Under the pieces are notes generated by a model. The model was given only the letters and a program-made list of their open reading frames with translations, made no database searches and was not told the DNA's origin. DNA of 31,318 nucleotides from Scleroderma bovista (lineage: Eukaryota > Basidiomycota > Agaricomycetes > Boletales > Sclerodermataceae): assembly GCA_037178675.1 (NCBI GenBank), contig JAYMGJ010000173.1:1-31318 (forward strand). Reading direction: 5' to 3'. Shown here one piece after another: positions 22,589-31,318 of this stretch; positions within the stretch are counted from its first letter, which is position 1, and each line of letters begins with the position of its first letter. The translations under genes and the position numbers were made by a program.

Positions 22589-25555
22589 ATGTCTGATTCT
22601 GCATACAGCAGCAGCAACAGTGGTGGGGACTCCGATGGCTCAGGCCGAGGCAAGACCCCCCTCCGAAAAGATGAGGTCGCAATTATCCAGGGGAAATTGG
22701 AACAGTGGATGGGTGCTGATGCAACAAAGAGGAAGTCTATTTTCAAGGACATTGCGCACACTGTGCAAGGGCTGGAGGCCAACAGGACCCTCAAGAGTAA
22801 CCAATGGGTGGTGAAGAAGAAGGTGAGTGCTTCCCCCGATTTAGAGGTGTTACCATAATGTGTCTTCATAGGCAATTCAGACGTGGCTCTATAACCACAG
22901 TCGTACCCGGAAGAAAAAGCAACTTGTCAAGTATGGCCGGAGATGGAATACCCGCATGGTGGTAGCACACCAACAGAAGGAGAAAATAGATTCTCTACTG
23001 AAAAGAGCTGGGCATGCACCGGGATCCAACGGGTATATTAAATTTTATCAACAGGCAGTGGGGAAGGTGATCAAGAAAATGAGCCCAAAGCAAATGGAAC
23101 AACAGCCACCCCCCTGCAGAGATTCAAGCAAAGTGAGTATATCATGCCATTCCCGAATTTCACTCAGGTGTGGTTAGAACCGCGGAAGCAAAAGGCCGGA
23201 AGTTTGCACGGGAGTTTTCAAAGGAAATGTGGAAGCAATGTGGTGCAAGAGTGGTGGTGATGGCGGCTTGGAAAGATGCTGCCGGGGATATTATGTATGG
23301 CCTGTAGGTGCGGTCATTGGGTATGGATACTTTTACTAACACCAGCAGGCACGACTTCAACGATGAAATAGGTGATGGAAAGCTGTTTGAGGGGTGGGAC
23401 AGGGTAGAGAGCAAATGGGAGCGATATGCCCATGAGGTGTTTGGGGTGCAGGAGGATGCCAGTGAACCTTCCGAGGACCAGGACGAGGACCAGGTGCCAA
23501 GAAGAAAGCCCGGCAGAGGTAAACGGCGCCCGCGGATTAACCTCCCCTCCAATGAGGACGGGACGCTGTCCATCCCTGTCATTCTCAATATGAATGCACA
23601 AGACAAGAAGGATGTTGTGCGGGCATTCATTGGTTTTCATTATGGTAATGTAAATAAGATCTGGAAATTAAAGACTAATGGTATCACACAGGAAAGGCTT
23701 GTGACCGCAGAAATGTCACTGTTCCCTGGGCTTCCATCGCAGTAGACCGCGGCATATATATCTCTGGGCGGTATTGGCCAACCAATGTTGCATTCAAGGA
23801 ACCCTCTAGGCTTACCAACGAGGAGGCCACCACAATATTGGAGTGGTGGCGAGACAGGCAGGTTACTGATCCAACTGATACATTCAGGTTCAAGAGATGG
23901 TTGGAGTCTGATGGGTCAGTGCAATCTGCGGTTGCCCAATCCCACAGCAGTTCTGCAAAGAGGCGTGTCAAAGGACACAGGAAAGGTAACGATAATGTTA
24001 TTAAATGGGAAATTACTAAGGCATGATTAGAACCTTCGGCTGATGAGGATGAAGAGGAGGAGGATGACCAGGATGAGGATGACCAGGATGAGGATGAAGA
24101 TGCGTTGCCGCGGCAGGAGAGGCCCCGCGGCTCTGCAGCGGAACACTCCGGCCAAAAAGCGCCAGCCAAGGTTCGAAGGAAAGGTAAATACAATCATATC
24201 AAATGCGCAACTACTGAGGCATTGTCAGAACCTGCCATCAACAAAGATGATGACGTAGAAGCGGATGAAGAGGTAATGCCACGGCACATGGGGCCCGCGG
24301 GTCCCTCTGGGGCTGGAGGCCGGTCAAAGCACCTACACAGCGGGGCAAATATTCATGGTAAGGATGTCCCTTCATGTGTCGTAATATTGTTGATGTATTT
24401 CAGGAGGTGGTGAGCCACGACGCATGGGTGGTCAAGGACACTCAAAGGGAAAACCTCGTGACAAAACTGCAGACAGTAAGTGGGAAGGTGTACTACCCTA
24501 GGAAGGTACTCTAATGAACATGCCAAGACTCCGCCTTGGATGAAAGGGACAATGGTACCAGAGGTAGTCACAATATCAAGGTTGGCCCACCCAACAAGGC
24601 ATATTTTATGCCTGCTGGATCCGATCAACATATGGATGTTGAACCGGTGAAACAAAAAGGTGAGAAATATATTATATGACGGTGAAGATTGACAAACAAA
24701 ACAAGACCATATGCATCATGCACCCGCAGATACAATGGTAAATCATCCCATGGTTGGTGCCAAACCAAAGCCGCGGGTGAAGACCAAAGGTTCGTCCATT
24801 CCTATGTGGTCACACATTTATTAATATGTAAATCTTTTATATATTGGAAGACAAACAACCCGCAGCAATGGGTGGGACTACTGCTACAATTCAGCAGGAA
24901 ACCTCGGCCCCTTCTGTTCCTGCGGCTGGCGATGGAGCAGCTAAACCTGCGGCCAAGACAAGAGGTAAGACTATTTTGTGCCATTACACTGTCAATTGGT
25001 TTTATATATTATATGAATTCAGGCAAGCAAGGTGCACTCCCGGGAGAAAGCACTGCTGTGAATAGGACAGACACTGCAGCTGCATCGGTCACCGCGGCTA
25101 AGATGGTGGCCAAGACGAAAGGTACCAGTATTCCCATACATGCACACATCCCATCTAATATATATCCAGAGAAGACAGCTAAAACAGTGTGTAAAGGTCC
25201 TTCCAAAACATCAACTGACCAGCCCCACGCGGCTCAGCCAGGGGCCAAGATGGCAGGTAAATTCATTGGTGTGCATCTTATATATATGATATATTTAAAA
25301 GAAGAATTACCAGAGCCCAGAAAGAGTACTTCCGAAGTGCAGGTGGAAACTGCGGGCCCTTCCTCCATTCCCGGTGACGAGGCACCTCCCGGTCATTCTG
25401 TACCGGACCCTGCAAATGCAGACAACATCGTGCCCATGGTTCTGGACCCACCTACCCCCATGCCTGCGCAGCGTCAATCCACCCGGCACAAGAGGCTTCC
25501 ACCGCGGCTGGAGGATTATCTGGATGACCGCATTCCAAAGAGATACAGAAAATAA
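22589..25555 (+). CDS. Basic DNA-binding-like protein with array of phase-1 tail exons
   Basis: Fourteen exons: 22589-22822, 22872-23136, 23168-23294, 23349-23644, 23692-23985, 24031-24183, 24229-24357, 24404-24475, 24528-24659, 24730-24789, 24851-24964, 25023-25121, 25170-25256, 25314-25555; 767 aa, all in frame. N-terminus: acidic/Ser, a helical domain, then AIQTWLYNHSRTRKKK, which resembles the recognition helix of a homeodomain, and a second basic run GRRWNTRMVVA. Next come GSNGYIKFYQQAV, FAREFSKEMWKQCGARVVV, DFNDEIGDGKLFEGW and a module with VPWASI, YWPTNVAF. The C-terminal half is disordered and built from short exons, most ending K-G at the splice. I recall relatives of the N-terminal half next to KDZ transposases; no proven role. 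Likely nuclear. Weakest donor: GTTCGT after exon 10. Nine exonic CCGCGG motifs. Confidence 0.75.
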
Positions 25556-25627
25556 TTATCATACGTGTATGTACATAGCTAAGAGGGAGATTATTGGTTT
25601 CAAGTGAACGTATTCAAGGGAATGGAA

Positions 25628-27046
25628 TTACAACATTGTAGGATCTAAGTCCTCCAAATCATACATCCCACTGTCAGAGTCTGATCCGTCACCTTGGTCA
25701 ATCCTCTGAAGCCTCTCTCTCATTTCTGCATACTGTGCCCGTCTATTAACAAGCCTTCTCCATTCCCGTGTCTCTTCCACCAACCTGTCCGCATATTGTT
25801 TGTACATCGCGACCATTGGTTTGTCATAGAGGTCGTCCAGTTTGGTAACTCTTCCTTCCTTCGGGTGAAATCGGGCAGCTATTTCGCGGGCTGTTGTTAC
25901 TATTTCATCGTAAGTATCAATATAATATTATCCAACAAGAACTCACATTCATGCCGCGGCCCATTGAACCTTCCATTGTAGACATCCATCCTGGCCATAC
26001 TGTAGACCAAATGCCACCATTCCTCTATGAACCTGTGAGTTTACCGTATTCAATCCAAAGGCAAACTTACCCTCTGCAACATTTGGACAGGTTGCCCCAT
26101 CCGATTCGGTTTCCCGCGCCTTTCCTTTCTCCAGCACTCTACTATGGGTCCTTGGACTGGTGCCGATAACCCTTGGCCACAGGTCCTTCCGTGAAATTCC
26201 TTCCCTGTCAGTATCGCTATCGATAGTTGATTCAGGGTGTGGCGACACCGACATGGATGATGGTGTGAGAGGCGAGAGGGGTGTTGATAAGGGGCGGAAT
26301 ATTTCTCGGGGTTTTTGGGGAGGTGGACTCCATCTACCACTGTCGTTGGACGTGTCGGTATCGATGGAGCATTCAGAGGGACTTTTGGGTACCAATAGAG
26401 GTGTCGATACGTCTCGTAATATAGTGTTGGGCGTGATACCGCGGGCGTGTGTGCTGGTTGGACTGGTGCTGTGCGCCAACTTCGAGGCACCCTGGATCAT
26501 ACACGGCCGGAGTTGTGGTGGAGACCAACCTGTGCTACTCGTACTCGCTGAAAAGATATTATGAGGTGTGATAAAGCCAATAAACGGAATACATACATGA
26601 TGCACTCGGAGACTTGGTCGCAGCCGCGGTTATGGAATGGCGGGGATGTGTCGGAGACCAGCTTGTGCTAATATCACTACCTGCAAACATGACATGCATT
26701 ATGGAAAAGACAAAAGAATAAATACGTACCTGAATGCCTCTGAGACCTTGGAGAAGGACTCGTGGAAATTTGTGTGTCCACTACCATCGCGGCAGCCGCG
26801 GTTGCTTGAATCCGCGGTGGAGACCCTCCAGTGCTATTATTACTCGCTGCCACGCTCAGATTAGCAGTGCCAAACATCAACAGAGAGATACCAACTTCGT
26901 GGAACATTTCTGTTCGGAGGTATCCATCCTGGGCTACCGAATAAAGCTGATGGAAATAAATTTGCCAGTCGGTTTGAGCAGACTACAGACTTACCCGAGT
27001 GCGCTGTACCATCATCTATGAATCTCACATTCCTTTGCCCGCTCAT
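25628..27046 (-). CDS. Uncharacterised protein with duplicated Ser-rich exons, 359 aa
   Basis: Six exons: 27046-26995, 26846-26730, 26680-26597, 26547-26071, 26024-25947, 25899-25628. All five introns are phase 1. Exons 2, 3 and 4 start with related peptides (SNNSTGGSPP, SDISTSWSPT, STSSTGWSPP), which shows internal exon duplication. The first two thirds are disordered, rich in Ser, Pro and Thr. The last two exons hold the only folded part: EEWWHLVYSMARMDVYNGRF, then TTAREIAARFHP, YDKPMVAMYKQYADRL and a charged helix (EETREWRRLVNRRAQY), ending in an acidic tail with SDSDSG. I do not know the family. The gene converges with the modular gene (73 bp apart) and is divergent from the Zn-cluster gene. 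Five CCGCGG motifs in exons. Confidence 0.65.
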
Positions 27047-27886
27047 GGTTTATTATAGATGGAACAAGAGAAGAGGTATTGCAATGGCTGGGATGGACAG
27101 GTCCGGATTAAATATATATTGAATAGACTGGCTTATATAACACATTTCCCGCGGGCACAATGAGCTGTGTGATGTCATCGGTGGAATCTAGCCTGGAATG
27201 TATTTACAATGCGTCCACTATCCCATATTTACGGTGTAACAGGGCATCATCCGCGGTAATTGTGTATAATATCAAGGACAATATCCCAAAATGTTATCGT
27301 CCAGGCAGATAGCTGGGTATATTATATGTATAATTGTACGTATTTGAGGATTTTACTTATTCATAATTTGGTGGCCCTGGCAGTCAAATTCTACTATTTA
27401 CCACGTGAGCCGCGGGCGTTACCTGCGCAGTGGACTCAGGTTGGACATGTTTAACTTCACATTGTTGATGGGATTTGGGCATTCACTCTTGGTGGAATTC
27501 CACAATTTGTCATTGTAATTTCAATAGTCTTAAGTATGTGTCATTTACCCGCGGTAAATGGAAGCGCAAGTGTTTTAATCAAATTTATATATTCATGAGC
27601 CTCATTCTTTTCTATCAGGTTTATTAGTACAATACTGCGGAGGAATAATGTACAATCATTGGACATATTGATTTCCAGACATGTGACAGGCTTCTGGTAC
27701 ATTCTAGGCTAACAATGCTGACATGGCCGTCATTACCACGCGGTGTGACGTACCGCTGTCCTGTTTGACACCGCGGCCGTACTAGACCCTTGATGACGTA
27801 ACCATAATAAATATTCACCATCACCGGGAGGATTCCACACCGCGTCCTTGCTTGCCACCTCCAATCACCCTCTGTTTCACTCTGCC
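27047..27886. promoter_or_regulatory. Divergent promoter region with five CCGCGG motifs
   Basis: 840 bp between two outward-facing start codons. CCGCGG at 27,149, 27,251, 27,410, 27,549 and 27,771; the one at 27,549 lies in a near-palindrome ATTTAC-CCGCGG-TAAAT. TATA-like words occur near 27,107 (AAATATATA) and 27,810 (ATAATAAATA, about 75 bp before the plus-strand ATG). No gene is seen. Confidence 0.5.
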
Positions 27887-29773
27887 ATGTCTCCTCAGAA
27901 TTTAACTACCCAAGTAGCCTCCACATCTGACCTTTCTGGTCTATTTGATACTCCTATGACGCCAGCCGAAATCATCGCGGATGCCACATCCATGATTATC
28001 ACCACGGTCGCAACAATTAAGAAAACGAAAGATATGGCCTTGTGGATGCAGGTGCAGCGGGATGTATGGAATCAGTTGGTAAGTTGTCATTTTATACCGG
28101 TAGACCTTAGCTGATGCCTGCCAGAACCGCGTTAGAGCAGTAGTGGGAGACGTACCCCGCGGTTTGAGCATTCCGACTATGCTCATGGCCCTCGACCGGT
28201 ACCTGGAGGATCCAAATGAGGGAATTACTGAGTGGCCAAAGTGGCCCGAACTTTTACAGTGCCCTCTGGAGAAGGTCACTGACCATCCGTGGTCCCACCG
28301 CGGTCAACCTTCTCAGGACGGTGGAGCGGTTCCAGCAGCAATGGAAGACACCCAGATGGACGGAGAGGAGGAAGTGACAGAGCCGGTGGATAAGGGGAAG
28401 GGAAGGGATGATGAGGTGAGTAATGATGAGGTTAGCTCGTCGCAGGCAGCAGGGGGTGAGGAAGTCAGAGCAAGTCACCGCGGTCGTGGGCGTGGGCAGA
28501 CCCGGGGACGTAGCCAGTCCCGTCGCCCTCGCAAACGTGTCAAGTCTGCTCCAATTGTCGACAGCGAGGAGGAACAGAACCCCACCGGTCGTGGTTCCAA
28601 CAAGACGTTCGACCTTCAACACCCCCCACCCGACTTTCCGATCCTTCCAGCTGTGGACCGGTGCGACTACTGTGCCCGTCGCCAGCTGCCCTGTGCGAGG
28701 AAAGAAGATCGTGCCTGCTTCCAATGCAACAAATCGAAGCATGGGTGCAGCCTGGCATCAAAACGGGGGAGGTCTCGGTCGCGGTCCCGTGCACCAACCA
28801 GGCAAGCCAATCGCAAGGCGTCTCCTCCATCGAAGGCAGCACCACTGGCCCCTACACGCATCAATCCTCCCCGTTCGACTCGCAAGCGGAAAGCCCAGAG
28901 TCCTATTCCCGCGGATGACGCCCCAAACCCGCGGTCTGCACCTCGTCCTCCTACACCTGGGCCATCAAGGGGCAGACGTGAAAGTGAGTCATAACATTTT
29001 GTTGTTGCGTTCTTCTGAAAGTCTAAACAGAGTTTGATGGAGTGGTTATAGTCCAACCAAAATGGCTATCGAAATCACGCGACCGCGGTACAAGTGCCGA
29101 ATGGAGTGAGCATGCCACGACCGCGACAACCAGTGCATGTAGCGAATGTTCACAGTTGAAAGAGGACTTGGGTGATGTCAATCGCCGACTCAACGCACAG
29201 GAGCTGGAAATGGATACCCTCCGCCAGCTTGTTGAAGGTTTGCGATCAAGTACACTCACTGCCCCTCCAGCGCCATTGCCCACCGCTGCCGTCCAAACGT
29301 CCACACCTGTGGACAGTCTTGTATTGGTTCCACGTGCGCCTTCACCTTCCCCCGTCCCTGCATCCGCTGGGATCACCTCCGGGACCAACGCCCATATTCC
29401 CGACCAACAGGTTCCAGGTCATTCTCCATCTCACGTACCTGCCTTGTTGGAGGGTGAGGGTTCCTCAGTGGTGGATCCACGTCCTGTCGATGTGCCAACA
29501 GATCTTCTCATCACCCTCTGGTGTCCAACCGGGGATGATCCACACTCCCCGCGGTCGGCCAACTCCGGTGCTGATGAAGATTATGCGCCACCCCCTCGCC
29601 CCCTCCAGACCGATACCTTCTCAGACGCTACAATGGTCGTGGACACTCCTACACTCCCCCCTCCCACCATTGTGGTAACATCATCTGATGGGTCCTCGGC
29701 CCCGGGACCCCCCGGCGTGCTTGATGCATCGGTAGGTGATGGGGTGGATACCCAAATGGACACAGCTGCATAA
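27887..29773 (+). CDS. Zn2Cys6-like binuclear cluster and coiled-coil protein
   Basis: Exons 27887-28078, 28125-28983 and 29031-29773; 597 aa. The N-terminal ~120 residues look helical, followed by an acidic region and Arg-rich runs (GRGRGQTRGRSQSRRPRKR). Cysteines C244, C247, C254, C262, C265 and C272 have spacing C-x2-C-x6-C-x7-C-x2-C-x6-C, which fits the fungal Zn(II)2Cys6 pattern; the loops carry RR and KSK as in DNA-contacting clusters. Then come a basic Ser/Arg linker, a CSEC pair and a leucine-spaced helix (QLKEDLGDVNRRLNAQELEM) able to form a coiled coil, and a Pro/Ser-rich acidic tail. Cluster, linker, coiled coil is the order seen in GAL4-type factors that read CGG triplets, although there the cluster is usually N-terminal. 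DNA binding is inferred. Seven CCGCGG motifs in exons. Confidence 0.72.
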
Positions 29774-31318
29774 TTTTTTGTTTACATCTTTTTTGTACCT
29801 TTTCTTTTTGAACCTTTGCTTTGCACGACCAAACAATTTCTTTTCCCCTTTTATGCATGTCTTATATCTACTTGTGTCCCTGTAGTACAGGAATGTCATG
29901 TAGGGTGATTGGCATATATAATTTGTGTGTTTCACTCCTAATGCAATGTACCCGGTGTGACTAATTTAACCACTTCTGTGACATATGAATCCACGGAATA
30001 ACCGCGGCTTTTGCATGTCCAGCACCCCGGGAATTCAAAAATGAACCCTTTGTGGACCCCTGTTCTTCTCAATATAATTTATATATGTTTTAGACAATGT
30101 CTTCATGTTTCTGCTATATTAATTAGACCAATGTACAACCCATTTGCTGTAGGTACTACGATCATCTGAATGAATGCTTATCTGGTCATCTGATAAGGTT
30201 GTATCTACCCAATGTCACCATGGTCAAATTTATGTAGTGCCCGAACTAGTATTCTACCAGAACAACCACAGTAGTCATATTTAATGGAACTGACCGCGGC
30301 ACTTGCAATGCCCAACTGAATCTGACCAATCCATGATTAGTTCCCACCCAATGTTAAGTTGGCATATATATTTCTGTTGTGTTCATCTAGCATAGGTTTC
30401 TATCCCATCATTTTGAAGCATAGCAATTTGTTTGCTGTATCCCTTTTTCTGTTGGTTGGTACTGTTCTCCTAGGACATGGAGTATATTGTATCACTAATG
30501 TGTCCTGATTTATATGTGTATGTTTCTCTCCAAATTTTTACTATGCTATTTATAACATAATATGTTGCTGTGTGGGTGTTCTAGTAGCCCCTACGGAAGT
30601 GACCGCGGTTTCAGTCATATACCGCGGCTCCTGTGTACAGCAACATGCCACTGAGTAATTACCTGAGATATCTACATTACAATTTGTCAAGTTTACCATA
30701 ATCCAATCAATATCAATCAGTGGTAATCACTGTGGTGATTGGTATACTTTGCCACACCCCACCCCACACCCTGTGCTACCATTGTCGGGAACCATATCCG
30801 CCTGTAATTTGGTTCCGGCAGGTAATATACTAATATATCCAACAAGATATCGTATCTAATTGGTCTAGATGTGCGTCTACCTGCTGTAGTATTCTATCAT
30901 GCTTATTCGTATGCCGCGGTATGTCACTGACCCACCGCGGGTCTTACTGTAGTTATTATCCCACCTCATTGTGTTTCCTCTCTGTGGTGTTTTACTAAAC
31001 AAACAACATATTCTCTCCCACTGGCTACCCTTGGTATGGATTTAGCACATCTAATGTGTGACCGCGGATATGTAGTATCCGCGGATGCCATTCTATTTAT
31101 TACCCCCAGGGGGTTTTGTAGTATCGCCGAAAACAGTTTCCATCCCATTCAGTATTCCCTCTATCAATGTACTACACAAAACTCGCAGGCTGTCCCATTG
31201 CCCGCGGTCCTGCATACCCAGCGGTATCCCCTGTTTTGTGCTGATTCTATATAGCCCACCCCTATATGCCTTGATTACAATGCAATATAGGCCCATCAAT
31301 TACCATAGATGATAGGCA
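29774..31318. other. Non-coding right part of the element with CCGCGG modules
   Basis: AT-rich, no gene seen. CCGCGG at 30,002, 30,294, 30,603, 30,622, 30,914, 30,935, 31,062, 31,079 and 31,202. Several sit in a shared context GACCGCGG..TTGCA..CCCA (30,002 and 30,294). At 31,062-31,084 two motifs form a perfect inverted repeat with 9-bp arms CCGCGGATA/TATCCGCGG and a 5-base loop. Near the end (31,250-31,300) TAGCCCACCC and AGGCCCATCA resemble the GGGCT modules of the left end in opposite orientation. Confidence 0.5.

Larger units (their letters stand above)
13141..31207. repeat. Dispersed palindrome CCGCGG, about 68 copies
   Basis: Exact positions read by eye include 13141, 13170, 13185, 13410, 13649, 13859, 14250, 14386, 15362, 15497, 15800, 16139, 16307, 16961, 17213, 17598, 17735, 17774, 18097, 18559, 18723, 19040, 19145, 19359, 19511, 19680, 19691, 20464, 20644, 20662, 20918, 21098, 21474, 23180, 23530, 23747, 24108, 24125, 24295, 24771, 25092, 25502, 25954, 26439, 26624, 26796, 26812, then the positions given for the promoter at 27,047, 28157, 28298, 28478, 28909, 28929, 29093, 29549 and those in the right non-coding part. 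None was found before 13,141. No longer common flank is visible beyond the six bases. Confidence 0.9.
12806..31318. mobile_element. KDZ-type DNA transposon with TET/JBP and accessory genes; right end outside window
   Basis: The left border is set near 12,806, where the retroelement frame ends and the GGGCT/palindrome repeats start; the CCGCGG motif begins at 13,141. The element holds a full KDZ transposase, a TET/JBP dioxygenase and four further spliced genes in three divergent pairs, with about 68 CCGCGG motifs throughout. Association of KDZ transposons with TET/JBP genes in basidiomycetes is established; the full gene set and the motif are seen here. All six genes are open without stops in my models, so the copy looks young. 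Target-site duplication and terminal repeats cannot be checked because the right end is missing. Confidence 0.75.

Noticed and set aside
22483..22875. 130-codon minus-strand frame
   Set aside because: Antisense shadow of the first exon of the modular gene.
26160..26564. 134-codon plus-strand frame
   Set aside because: Antisense shadow of exon 4 of the minus-strand gene, whose exon phases all fit.

Overview
The window looks like nuclear DNA of a mushroom-forming basidiomycete (Agaricomycetes). Genes are split by many 45-70 bp GT-AG introns, and the gene content (KDZ transposase with a CxC2 cysteine cluster, TET/JBP dioxygenase, Ulp1-type protease) is the set expected of Agaricomycete transposon neighbourhoods. 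All gene models below were joined by hand from donor and acceptor sites with phase checking; no expression data were available.

Left part (1-8,800): the 3' end of a Ulp1-like cysteine protease gene (+), a convergent uncertain gene (-), a 415-bp tandem duplication, a repeat array with a ~130-bp period, and a large intact 10-exon gene (+, 3,968-8,321, ~1,300 aa) of a kind that accompanies Ulp1/KDZ genes. Middle (9,670-12,805): one small gene that looks like a host gene (-), then the start of a retroelement ORF1/gag-like gene that loses its coding character at about 12.8 kb.

Right part (about 12,806 to the window end): a KDZ-type transposon of at least 18.5 kb. It opens with 2.5 kb of degenerate subterminal repeats. 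Six spliced genes, all open in my models, follow as three divergent pairs: TET/JBP dioxygenase (-)/unknown protein (+); KDZ transposase (-)/basic DNA-binding-like protein with a modular tail (+); unknown protein with duplicated exons (-)/Zn2Cys6-like cluster plus coiled-coil protein (+). The right end lies outside the window.

The strongest unexplained signal is the palindrome CCGCGG. By eye I count about 68 exact copies between 13,141 and 31,207 and none in the first 13,140 bp; about 4 would be expected by chance in 18 kb. Density is the same in coding (about 37 in 10.0 kb) and non-coding (about 31 in 8.5 kb) DNA, it occurs in all three codon phases and inside short introns, and copies often come in pairs 15-21 bp apart. 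The motif holds two CpGs, decays by CpG transitions in the left repeats, and is made of two CGG triplets, the half-site that Zn2Cys6 proteins read. The same element encodes a TET/JBP 5-methylcytosine-oxidase homologue and a Zn2Cys6-like protein. I propose, as inference, a self-contained mark-and-read system in which an element-encoded protein recognises CCGCGG to keep the element active or to define it for transposition.
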